This document shows positions 14,356-21,328 of a stretch of 23,461 nucleotides of DNA, in pieces; positions within the stretch are counted from its first letter, which is position 1; each line of letters opens with the position of its first letter. The position numbers were made by a program, and so were the translations under genes. The notes under the pieces were generated by a model. The model searched no databases and was not told where the DNA came from. It was given only the letters and a program-made list of their open reading frames with translations. Source of the DNA: Chloroflexota bacterium (lineage in GTDB: Bacteria; Chloroflexota; Limnocylindria; Limnocylindrales; CSP1-4); the NCBI GenBank assembly GCA_021777365.1, contig JAJYDP010000002.1:1-23461 (forward strand), given 5' to 3'.

Positions 14356-15502
14356 GATCGCCGAGTTGCAGCCGGTGCACCGTGAGCACCTCGATGCGCT
14401 CACCGGCGAGTTCGGGATCATGCAGCACGCGCGCGGCCGCGTTCCCGACCCCGCGCACGGGTACTGCACGGATGATGTCGCCCGTGCCCTGGTGGTCGAC
14501 CTCCTGCAGGCGCGCTCGGTGGGCTGGGACGCGGTGGCGACCAGTGCGCGCCGTTCCCTGGGGTTCCTCTCCGACGCGCTGGCTGCCGGCGGCGGGCGCG
14601 TCCGCAATCTTCGTCGCGCCGACGGGAGATGGGTGGACGGGGCCGGCTCGGAGGACTCCCACGGGCGCACGCTGTGGGCACTGGGGGAGACGATCCGACG
14701 CGCACCGGACGCTGCCGTCCGTCATCACGCCGCTGCGACGTTCGCGCGGGCCCTCCCGGCCGCGCTCGAGCTGAGGGCCATCCGCGCACGGGCCTCGTCG
14801 ATGCTGGGCTGCGACTCGGCCTTGCGTGGGGGTGGAATCGGCAGCGCGCTCCCGGCCGCGTACCGGCGGCTCACGGCCGGCCTGCGCCGCACGTTCGAGG
14901 CACGGGGCTACGTGCGCGAGTGGCCGTGGCCCGAGGATGTCCTGACGTACGAGAACGGGCTGCCGGCCCAGGCCATGATCGTGGCGGGAAGGCACCTGGC
15001 CGATGCGGACGCGGCCCAGACGGGTCTGCGCGTCCTTGACTGGCTCTTGGCGGTCCAGACACTGCCCGACGGTCGCCTCTCGCCCGTCGGGTGCCGCGGA
15101 TGGTGGCCGCGCGATGGCGCGCGAGCTCGCTTCGATCAGCAGCCCATCGAGACGGCGTCCCTGCTCATGGCGGCCGACGCCGCGTACCGGGCGACCGGCC
15201 GCGAGTGCTACCGGGACGCCGCCGAGCGGGCGTACGCCTGGTTCCTTGGCGACAACGATGTCGGGGTCGCGTTGGCCGATCCCGCACGGGGCGGCTGCCA
15301 CGACGGCCTGACGCCGGCCGGCGTCAATGCCAACCAGGGCGCGGAATCGACACTGATGTGGCTGACGTCCGTCGAGCGGATCCGCGCGCTCAGGAACCTC
15401 GAGCCGTCGGGTGGGGCGGCGCGGCCCGCGACGCCCGCCGCACGGCCGCGGCCCCGGACCGTCCGGCGCCCGGGCGTCACCCCGGGGGTGACGCGATGGT
15501 GA
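14348..15502 (+). CDS. (alpha/alpha)6-barrel glycosidase-like protein of a GT4/GH130 cassette
   Basis: This 384-residue protein starts at ATG 14348, overlapping the GT4 stop. It has the helical-repeat look of six-hairpin glycosidases. The diagnostic stretches are GIMQHARGRVPDPAHGYCTDDVARAL (YCTDDVAR at 39-46, a likely acidic active-site pair), SEDSHGRTLWALGE, WPWPEDVLTYENGLPAQAM, FDQQPIETASLLMAA and VNANQGAESTLMWL. In other genomes this module is often fused to or adjacent to GT4 enzymes and mislabelled as a glycosyltransferase. It is probably a hydrolase or phosphorylase-like partner acting on the same glycan. The last 30 residues are a Pro/Arg-rich tail that runs over the next start by 7 bp. 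Confidence 0.8.
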   Translation: MPEIAELQPVHREHLDALTGEFGIMQHARGRVPDPAHGYCTDDVARALVVDLLQARSVGWDAVATSARRSLGFLSDALAAGGGRVRNLRRADGRWVDGAGSEDSHGRTLWALGETIRRAPDAAVRHHAAATFARALPAALELRAIRARASSMLGCDSALRGGGIGSALPAAYRRLTAGLRRTFEARGYVREWPWPEDVLTYENGLPAQAMIVAGRHLADADAAQTGLRVLDWLLAVQTLPDGRLSPVGCRGWWPRDGARARFDQQPIETASLLMAADAAYRATGRECYRDAAERAYAWFLGDNDVGVALADPARGGCHDGLTPAGVNANQGAESTLMWLTSVERIRALRNLEPSGGAARPATPAARPRPRTVRRPGVTPGVTRW

Positions 15503-16440
15503 GGGCCCCCGATCTCTTCCGGCGCAGCCCCGCGAATCCGATCCTGACGGCCGCGGACCTGCCGTATCCGGCCAACGCCGTGTTCAACCCGGGCGCGGCG
15601 CGCCTGGAGGGCGAGACGCTGCTCCTCGTACGCGTCGAGGACATGCGCGGGATCTCCCGCCTGCAGGTCGCGCGCAGCGCCGACGGCGTCTCGGGCTGGA
15701 TGTTCGATGCGGAACCGCTGCTCCAGTCACGCTCGGAGCGGGATTCCGAGGAACTCTGGGGCTGTGAAGACCCGCGCATCACGTGGCTGGCCGAGGAGGA
15801 GCGCTGGGCGATCGCGTACACCGCGTACAGCCGTCTCGGGCCGCTGGTCGCTCTGGCCACCACGCGCGACTTCCGCGAGGTGCAACGGATGGGACCGGTG
15901 ATGTCGCCGGAGGACAAGGACGCTGCGCTCTTCCCCCGACGCTTCGCCGGACGCTGGGCGATGATCCATCGCCCGTCTCCGGTTCGGGGCGGGGCGCATA
16001 TCTGGATCTCCTACTCGCCGGACCTGCGCCACTGGGGGGACCACGCGGTCCTGCTCGAGGCCCGCGAGGGAGCATGGTGGGATGCCGGGAAGATCGGGCT
16101 CGGGCCCCCGCCGATCGAGACGTCCGATGGCTGGCTGATCGTCTACCACGGGGCGCACGCCACCGCGGCGGGCCCGATCTACCGGGCGGGCCTGGCGCTG
16201 CTCGACCTCGACGATCCCTCCGTGGTCCTGCGCCGGAGCGACGAGTGGGTCTTCGCACCTCGCGAGCCGTACGAGCGCGCGGGCGACATCCCGCAGGTGG
16301 TGTTCCCCTGCGGAGTCGTCGTGGACGAAGCCGCCGACCGGCTCGACCTGTACTACGGAGCGGCCGACACGGTGGTGGCCCTCGCGAGCGCCTCGTTCAG
16401 CGACGTACTCGAGTTCGTGCGGCACTGCCCCCGGCCGTAG
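15496..16440 (+). CDS. GH130-family beta-mannoside phosphorylase (PH1107-related)
   Basis: The 314-residue enzyme starts at ATG 15496 with GGGGGTGA about six nt upstream, overlapping the previous stop. It shows the five-bladed propeller motifs of GH130: NPGAARLEGETLLLVRVED, GCEDPRITW (E91-D92, the likely general acid region), KDAALFPRRFAGRWAMIHRP, WISYSPDLRHWG, WWDAGKIGLGPPPIET, GWLIVYHGA, FPCGV and LYYGAADTVVALA. GH130 enzymes split beta-mannosides with phosphate to give mannose 1-phosphate. The exact linkage (beta-1,2 or beta-1,4) cannot be told here. Placed after a GT4 enzyme and a helical glycosidase-like protein, it probably recycles or builds an intracellular mannoside. No signal peptide is present. 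Confidence 0.9.
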   Translation: MVRAPDLFRRSPANPILTAADLPYPANAVFNPGAARLEGETLLLVRVEDMRGISRLQVARSADGVSGWMFDAEPLLQSRSERDSEELWGCEDPRITWLAEEERWAIAYTAYSRLGPLVALATTRDFREVQRMGPVMSPEDKDAALFPRRFAGRWAMIHRPSPVRGGAHIWISYSPDLRHWGDHAVLLEAREGAWWDAGKIGLGPPPIETSDGWLIVYHGAHATAAGPIYRAGLALLDLDDPSVVLRRSDEWVFAPREPYERAGDIPQVVFPCGVVVDEAADRLDLYYGAADTVVALASASFSDVLEFVRHCPRP

Positions 16441-16448
16441 GTCCGGCG

Positions 16449-16454
16449 CATGAT
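16449..16454 (+). promoter_or_regulatory. -10-like hexamer before the Mth938-like gene
   Basis: CATGAT lies 6 nt before ATG 16461 in a gap of only 20 nt after the GH130 gene. There is no ribosome site. The spacing matches a leaderless promoter, so this gene may be transcribed apart from the glycan cassette. Confidence 0.3.
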
Positions 16455-16460
16455 TCGGCC

Positions 16461-16814
16461 ATGAAGGCCCGGTTCATCGGCTTCGGCGAGGTGGAGCTGG
16501 ACGGCCGGCGCTACGGCCACGACATCCTGGTCGAGCGAGGGCGGATCACCCGCAGGGAGAAGGGCCCTTCGAAGGCGCGGCGCCACGAGTTCGGGCACAC
16601 GCCCCTGACGGCGGCCGAGCACATCCCGTGGCACTGCCACCGGTTGATCGTCGGGACCGGCGCGGACGGGGCGCTGCCGATCACGGACGACGTGCTGGAG
16701 GAGGCCCGGCGCCGCGGCGTGGAGCTGGTGGCCGTCCCGACCGACCAGGCCTGCCGCATGTTGAGCGGCGCCGACCCCGACCTCACGGCCGCGATCCTGC
16801 ACGTGACCTGCTGA
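16461..16814 (+). CDS. Mth938-like domain protein
   Basis: The 117-residue protein fits the Mth938/AAMDC/NDUFAF3 fold family (DUF498). The markers are GFGEVELDGRRYGHDILVERGRITRRE at the N-terminus, HIPWHCHRLIVGTGADGALPITDDVLEEARRRGVELVAVPTDQA in the middle and a short ILHVTC end. The length is typical. Family members are small cytoplasmic proteins with no settled enzymatic role. Its TGA overlaps the ATG of the Mut7-C gene by one base (TGATG), so the two are translationally coupled, which hints at a shared job in RNA or protein turnover. That link is inference. Confidence 0.88.
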   Translation: MKARFIGFGEVELDGRRYGHDILVERGRITRREKGPSKARRHEFGHTPLTAAEHIPWHCHRLIVGTGADGALPITDDVLEEARRRGVELVAVPTDQACRMLSGADPDLTAAILHVTC

Positions 16815-17740
16815 TGCCCGCGGTCCGATCCCCACGCGCCGCGCCGGCGACCGACCCGCCACGGCCGTGCACAGCCGTCTTCCGGTTCCACGGTGACCTG
16901 GACGACCTGCGCCCCCGACGGTCGCGCGGCGGCTCGACCGTCTACGCGTTCGACGGCACGCCCTCCGTCAAGGACGCGATCGAGGCGCTCGGCGTCCCGC
17001 ACACCGAGGTGGACGCCATCGTGATCAACGGCCGGGCGGTCGATTTCGCGCACCGGCTGCGCGATGGCGATCAGGTGGAGGTCTATCCGCCGGCGGGCTC
17101 GCCGGGATACGTGCCGCAGGAGCGGCTGGAACACGGGCCGCCGCCAGGGTCAACGTCGCCGGGACGCCCGCCGCAGGGTTCGGGAGGAGGGACACTGCCG
17201 CAGCCGGGAGCGCCAGGGCACGCGCCACGGACCGGACCAGGCCCGCTCACTCCACCCGTGCCGAGGCCGGCGCGTTTCATCCTGGACACGCACCTGGGTC
17301 GCCTCGCCGCGTACCTGCGCATGCTCGGCTTCGACTGCGCGTACGGGAATCACGCGGACGACGAGGAGCTGGCCGAGCGCGCCGCGGTGGAGGGGCGGGT
17401 GCTCCTGACGAGGGATCGCGGTCTGCTGCGCCGGAGCGCGGTCCGCCTGGGCTGCCTGCTGCGCAGCGACGACCCGCAGCACCAGCTCGAGGAGGTGGTC
17501 GCCCGCTTCGACCTGCGGTCGCAGGCGGCGCCGTTCACCCGGTGCATCCGGTGCAACGGGCGGATCGAGCCGGTGGATCGCGGGGTCGTGGCGGATCGGC
17601 TGCAGCCGAAGACGCTCCGCTACTTCGACACCTTCGGCCGCTGCGAGTCGTGCGCCGCCGTCTACTGGCAGGGCTCGCACTACGAGCGGATGCGGCGGAT
17701 CGTCGAACGGGTCTTGGCGGGGGCGAAGTCGCCACCCTGA
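16814..17740 (+). CDS. Mut7-C RNase-domain protein with ubiquitin-like N-terminus
   Basis: The 308-residue protein starts at ATG 16814. Residues 20-95 form a ubiquitin/ThiS-like fold (AVFRFHGDLDDLRP, GTPSVKDAIEALGVPHTEVDAIVINGR, LRDGDQVEVYPP). A Pro/Gly-rich linker of about 50 residues follows (roughly 100-150). The C-terminal part is a PIN-like Mut7-C domain: FILDTHLGRLAAYLRMLGFD with D158, and LLTRDRGLL with D201. It ends with a zinc ribbon, CIRC (C244, C247) and CESC (C277, C280), and YWQGSHYERM. This two-domain layout is known for bacterial Mut7-C proteins, predicted to be RNases. The linker is longer than I would expect and rich in small repeats, in keeping with other genes here. Confidence 0.9.
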   Translation: MPAVRSPRAAPATDPPRPCTAVFRFHGDLDDLRPRRSRGGSTVYAFDGTPSVKDAIEALGVPHTEVDAIVINGRAVDFAHRLRDGDQVEVYPPAGSPGYVPQERLEHGPPPGSTSPGRPPQGSGGGTLPQPGAPGHAPRTGPGPLTPPVPRPARFILDTHLGRLAAYLRMLGFDCAYGNHADDEELAERAAVEGRVLLTRDRGLLRRSAVRLGCLLRSDDPQHQLEEVVARFDLRSQAAPFTRCIRCNGRIEPVDRGVVADRLQPKTLRYFDTFGRCESCAAVYWQGSHYERMRRIVERVLAGAKSPP

Positions 17741-17780
17741 CGAGTCCGCACGCCATCGGATACTATCGTCACGAAACGAT
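17737..17780 (+). promoter_or_regulatory. Promoter and probable operator of the MFS exporter
   Basis: CTGACG at 17737-17742 and TACTAT at 17761-17766 are 18 bp apart and form a good promoter. An inverted repeat, ATCGT (17765-17769) with ACGAT (17776-17780) and a 6-nt spacer, overlaps the -10 box and start site. That placement suits a repressor such as a TetR-type protein, which commonly controls drug exporters. No such regulator gene is adjacent. Confidence 0.5.
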
Positions 17781-17804
17781 TGCGTGATACAAGGAGTTCC
17801 GGTG

Positions 17805-19766
17805 GTGCGGGAGAGCGGTACGAGCGGGGTGCCGGCGCGGGACGCCGGGAGCGGCGACCGGGCCGGGGACGGCATCTCGACCGCGAGCGGCCTCCCGACG
17901 GGGAGCGGGGTGCCGGCGCGGGACGCCGGGAGCGGCGACCGGGCCGGGGCCGGCATCTCGACCGCGAGCGGCGGCGGCGTGACCGGGAGCGGCGTCTCCA
18001 TGCATGCCGCGGGGCGCGGACGATGGCTGGGGCTCGCGATGCTGAGCCTGGGCGTCGCGATGATCATCGTCGACGCCACCGTGGTGAACGTCGCGGTCCC
18101 GTCGATCATCCGCGACCTGCGCCTCGACTCGACGGCGGCGGAGTGGGTGAACACCACCTATGCCCTTGTCTTCGCGGCACTCCTGGTCACGCTGGGCCGG
18201 ATCGGCGATGTCTGGGGCCGGCGGCGCCTGTACCTGGTCGGCCTCGTGGTCTTCATCGTCTCCTCGGTCCTCGCCGGTGCCGCCCCCAGTGGGGAGATGC
18301 TCATCGGGGCGCGCATCCTGCAGGGCGTGGGCGGCGCGATGATCCTGCCGTCCACCCAGTCGATCCTGAACACGAACTTCCGCGGCCGCGACCGGGCGAT
18401 CGCCTTCGGGATCTGGGGCTCGGTGATCGGCGGGATGGCCGCGATCGGCCCGCTGCTCGGCGGCTGGCTCACCACCAACCTGAGCTGGCGCTGGGCATTC
18501 TTCATCAACGTGCCGGTGGGCCTGATCGCGATCGCCGGGACGCTCGCCTACATCGGCGAGTCGCGCGATGAGGACGCGAGGCCCGGCTTCGACCTGCCCG
18601 GGTTCCTCCTCGTCACTCTGGGGCTGAGCGGCGTCGTGTTCGGTCTGATCGAGGGTCGAAGCTACGGCTGGTGGGCGCCGAACCACCCCTTCGTCATCCT
18701 GGGACACGGCTGGCCGCTCGCCGGCGTCTCCGTCATCCCGTTCGCGATCGCGCTGGGACTCCTCGCGCTGGTGCTCTTCGTGGCGGTGGAGACGCTCCGC
18801 AAGCGGCGGGGCGACTTCATCCTGTTCGACTTCGGTCTCTGGCGGTATCACGGCTTCCGGTACGGCAACCTGGCCGGCACGATCGTCTCGCTGGGCGAGT
18901 TCGGGCTCCTCTTCGCGCTGCCGCTCTTCCTCCAGGCGGTGCTCGGCTACTCCGCCTTCGACACCGGGCTCGTCTTCCTGGCCCTCGCCGTCGGGGCCTT
19001 CTTCGCCGCGCCGCTCGCCGCCTCCTTCGCGCACCGCTACGGGAACCGCTGGGTCGTGACGACGGGGATGGCGCTGGAGGCGGTCGGCATCGTCGCGACC
19101 TCGCTGCTGATCTCGCCCACCGTCTCCGGGCTGCAGCTCGCGCCGCCGCTCTTCGTCTACGGGCTGGGCGTCGGCTTCGCCACGGCGCAGCTCACCAGTC
19201 TCGTCCTGTCGGACGTCCCGCCCGAGCGCTCCGGCATCGCGTCGGGTGCCAACTCGACGCTGCGCCAGGTCGGTTCGGCGCTGGGGATCGCGATCCTCGG
19301 CACGATCCTCTTCTCGACGCTGGTGGGCGGCACCCGGACGAACCTCGACACGGCGATCCCGGCGGTGCCGGCCGCCTGCCGCGAGACGGTCACGTCCCTG
19401 GTGGACGCGTCGGCCGGGCAGATCCTCCCCGCGCTCCGCAACCCGGCCCAGTCGAGCGGGGACCAGGCCGCGTTCGCCGGATCGCTCACGCCCGCGGAGG
19501 TCTCGTGCTTCCGCAACCCGGTCTTCCTGGCCTCGATCCCGGACCTCGCGAAGCCGATCGAGACGGCCTTCGTGGACGCGGCACGCCTCACCGGGTTCTC
19601 CGCTGCAGCGTTCGTCCTGCTGGGCGTCCTCTTCTCGCTGCTCCTCCCGTCGGGGCGGGTCCGGCCCGCCGACGTGACGGAGGCCGGGGCGGGAGCGACG
19701 ACGGAGGCCGAGCCGGGGGCGACGACGGAAGCCGGGGCGCGGCCGGCGGCGCTCGAAGACGCCTGA
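17805..19766 (+). CDS. MFS exporter of the DHA2 (EmrB/QacA) family
   Basis: The start is taken at GTG 17805, eight nt after AAGGAG (17791-17796). GTG 17802 is equally in frame, and an ATG at 18000 has no ribosome site. The 653-residue protein has a 65-residue soluble Gly/Ala-rich N-terminal extension made of a duplicated unit, then about 14 membrane segments. Motif A is GRIGDVWGRRRLYLVG, the motif D1-like start is VDATVVNVAVPSI, and the LGGWLTTNLSWRWAFFINVPVG loop is typical of DHA2 proton-driven drug exporters. A large loop near the end (ACRETVTSLVDASAG to PIETAFVDAARL) precedes the last helix. The C-terminus is an Ala/Thr/Glu repeat tail (ATTEA). The substrate is unknown. Confidence 0.93.
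   Translation: MRESGTSGVPARDAGSGDRAGDGISTASGLPTGSGVPARDAGSGDRAGAGISTASGGGVTGSGVSMHAAGRGRWLGLAMLSLGVAMIIVDATVVNVAVPSIIRDLRLDSTAAEWVNTTYALVFAALLVTLGRIGDVWGRRRLYLVGLVVFIVSSVLAGAAPSGEMLIGARILQGVGGAMILPSTQSILNTNFRGRDRAIAFGIWGSVIGGMAAIGPLLGGWLTTNLSWRWAFFINVPVGLIAIAGTLAYIGESRDEDARPGFDLPGFLLVTLGLSGVVFGLIEGRSYGWWAPNHPFVILGHGWPLAGVSVIPFAIALGLLALVLFVAVETLRKRRGDFILFDFGLWRYHGFRYGNLAGTIVSLGEFGLLFALPLFLQAVLGYSAFDTGLVFLALAVGAFFAAPLAASFAHRYGNRWVVTTGMALEAVGIVATSLLISPTVSGLQLAPPLFVYGLGVGFATAQLTSLVLSDVPPERSGIASGANSTLRQVGSALGIAILGTILFSTLVGGTRTNLDTAIPAVPAACRETVTSLVDASAGQILPALRNPAQSSGDQAAFAGSLTPAEVSCFRNPVFLASIPDLAKPIETAFVDAARLTGFSAAAFVLLGVLFSLLLPSGRVRPADVTEAGAGATTEAEPGATTEAGARPAALEDA
17826..17990 (+). repeat. In-frame 81/84-bp duplication in the MFS N-terminal extension
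   Basis: Unit one (17826-17906) and unit two (17907-17990) share a 66-base core that differs at one base (GAC versus GCC) and encodes GVPARDAGSGDRAG plus ISTASG. The ends of the units differ. The near identity points to a recent duplication. Confidence 0.92.
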
Positions 19767-19806
19767 CGGCCGGACTCGGGCTCTGCGGGCCGGCACGGGC
19801 GCCCGG

Positions 19807-19823
19807 CCGGGCCTCGGGCCCGG
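19807..19823. terminator. Hairpin between the converging MFS and hydrolase genes
   Basis: CCGGGCC at 19807-19813 pairs with GGCCCGG at 19817-19823 around a three-base TCG loop, in the 70-bp gap between converging stops. There is no T-run, so its efficiency is uncertain. Confidence 0.4.
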
Positions 19824-19836
19824 TGGACAACCGCCT

Positions 19837-20592
19837 TCAGTCCCGCGCCTCCGCGCGCAGGATGAACGCGGCGAGCAGCTCGTTGAAGGGCTCGCCGCTG
19901 GCCTGCACGGCGTGGCCCTTCCCCGCGATGACCGCGCGCTCGGCCGGCAGCCGCTGCGCCAGGACGTCGCAGATGGCCTCCACGCCGGGGTCGTGATTGC
20001 CGGACACAACCAGCTTCGGGAATGGCGCGGCCGCCAGGACGTCCAGCGGGATCCCGGCCTCCACCGGTGACCGATGGGTTGCGAGGCGCGCGGCGCCGCG
20101 CGCCAGCTCGCGAGGCAGGGGGCTCGGGAGCCGGCTGGCGTCGATGCCGACGATCGTGAGGAAGATCCGCAGGTATTCCTCCGGCGGCATCGTCGCGGCA
20201 CGTGCCGACCAGTCCGCCAGGCCGGCAACCGACGCCTCCACCGCGGGGTTGCCGCGGGCCACGGAGAAAGCGGGTGGCTCGATCACGGTGAGCGACCGGA
20301 TCTCATCCGGCCGCTGCGCGGCCATCACGAGGGCCACCACGCCGCCGTACGAGTGCCCGACGACGTGCGCGCCGCCGCCGAGGAGCTGCCCGATGTCGGC
20401 CGCGTCAACGGCGAAGTCCTCGCGACCGTCGTCGGGGCTGCCGCCGTAGCCGCGCCGGTCGGGGATGACAAGGTGGAAGCGGTCGGCGAGTGGGAGCTGG
20501 CGGGACCAGGTGCTGGGCCCGTCGTAGATCGAGCCGTGGACGAGGACCACCCGCGGCCCGCGGCCGAGCTCGAGGACGTGCAGATCGGTCAC
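19837..20592 (-). CDS. Alpha/beta-hydrolase
   Basis: The 251-residue enzyme is taken from GTG 20592, where the typical N-terminus (TDLHVLELGRGPRVVLVHGS) begins. The longer frame from 20703 runs into the SRPBCC gene. The oxyanion-hole HGS is at 19-21, the nucleophile elbow GHSYGG has S81, the acid is probably D201 in GNHDPGV, and the base is H227 in GKGHAV. There is no signal peptide, so it is cytoplasmic. The substrate cannot be told. It could be an esterase, haloperoxidase-like or lactonase enzyme. It begins 16 nt after the SRPBCC stop, without an obvious ribosome site, and is probably read by coupling from that gene. Confidence 0.9.
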   Translation of the reverse strand: MTDLHVLELGRGPRVVLVHGSIYDGPSTWSRQLPLADRFHLVIPDRRGYGGSPDDGREDFAVDAADIGQLLGGGAHVVGHSYGGVVALVMAAQRPDEIRSLTVIEPPAFSVARGNPAVEASVAGLADWSARAATMPPEEYLRIFLTIVGIDASRLPSPLPRELARGAARLATHRSPVEAGIPLDVLAAAPFPKLVVSGNHDPGVEAICDVLAQRLPAERAVIAGKGHAVQASGEPFNELLAAFILRAEARD

Positions 20593-20608
20593 GGATCGTC
20601 GGGTGCGG

Positions 20609-21079
20609 TCAGCCGGTCTGCCGGATGTCCACGCTGAAGTCCAGGTGGGCGCGCAGCTTCGCCAGCGCGTCGGCCCACCACTCGATCGCCTCGGCCCAGG
20701 CATCGAGCCCCCCGGGAGCGTCGATGGTGAACGGTCCGTCCTCCACGTCGAGGCGGCTCCCGTAGCCGGCGGGAGTGATGAGCAGGCGCGCGTCGGTGGT
20801 CAGCCGTTCGTCATCCTGCCAGGGCCGGTGGAACCGGATCCGCTCGTCCGGCTGAGCGACCAGCATGTCCCACCAGACGCGGCGATCCGGCCAGACCAGC
20901 ACGGAGCGCGATCCCACCGCGAGACCGCCCTCCACCCGGGCCGGGAGCCAGCGCGCGATCTCCTCCGGGTCGGTCCACGCGCGGAACACGCGCTGCGGCG
21001 GTGCGTTGAGGCGGCGACGCAGGCGGACCCAGCGCCGCGGGTCCACGCCCGCCGGGAGGGATGCCCGCTGCTCCGTCAT
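20609..21079 (-). CDS. SRPBCC (AHSA1-like) domain protein
   Basis: The 156-residue protein starts at ATG 21079 with GAGGAGG about seven nt upstream. The AHSA1-type START fold shows as VRLRRRLNAPPQRVFRAWTDPEEIARWLPA, GSRSVLVWPDRRVWWDMLVAQPDERIRFHRP, and a long C-terminal helix GGLDAWAEAIEWWADALAKLRAHLD. Such proteins bind small hydrophobic ligands or act in chaperone and stress roles. The gene is the first of a two-gene unit with the alpha/beta hydrolase, so it may bind the same ligand, which is inference. Confidence 0.88.
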   Translation of the reverse strand: MTEQRASLPAGVDPRRWVRLRRRLNAPPQRVFRAWTDPEEIARWLPARVEGGLAVGSRSVLVWPDRRVWWDMLVAQPDERIRFHRPWQDDERLTTDARLLITPAGYGSRLDVEDGPFTIDAPGGLDAWAEAIEWWADALAKLRAHLDFSVDIRQTG

Positions 21080-21192
21080 CCGCGACCTCCTCGCGCGACC
21101 TGCTCGTCGACCACCGAAGCATACGCGCGGCCGGTGCGGGAAGGCCCCCCTTCGGCGCGACCGCGCGCCCGCCGGTGCCCTCCATGACGTCC

Positions 21193-21280
21193 GCCGGTGC
21201 GGTCCGCGCCGCCCGAGGGTGTGTTCCTCGGCGCCTGCCGGCGCGGTCCGCGCCGCCAGAAAGTGTGTTCCTCGGCGCCC
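21193..21280. repeat. 44-bp tandem duplication between divergent genes
   Basis: Two 44-bp units, starting GCCGGTGCGGTCCGCGCCGC at 21193 and GCCGGCGCGGTCCGCGCCGC at 21237, share most bases including GTGTGTTCCTCGGCGCC. The period is not a multiple of three. It lies in the 249-bp gap between the leftward SRPBCC gene and the rightward aldo/keto reductase gene. Confidence 0.85.
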
Positions 21281-21315
21281 GAGGATCGGCATCTGCGGGA
21301 TCCCGGCATCGCCGG

Positions 21316-21321
21316 TACTCT
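21316..21321 (+). promoter_or_regulatory. -10-like hexamer of a probable leaderless promoter
   Basis: TACTCT lies 7 nt before ATG 21329 with no ribosome site between. The spacing fits transcription starting at the A of the start codon. Confidence 0.4.
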
Positions 21322-21328
21322 CCGGGCC

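Noticed and set aside
17769..20228. 819-residue frame antisense to the MFS gene
   Set aside because: The MFS frame has obvious membrane segments and motifs. The antisense product is rich in Arg, Asp, Gln and Glu without domains.
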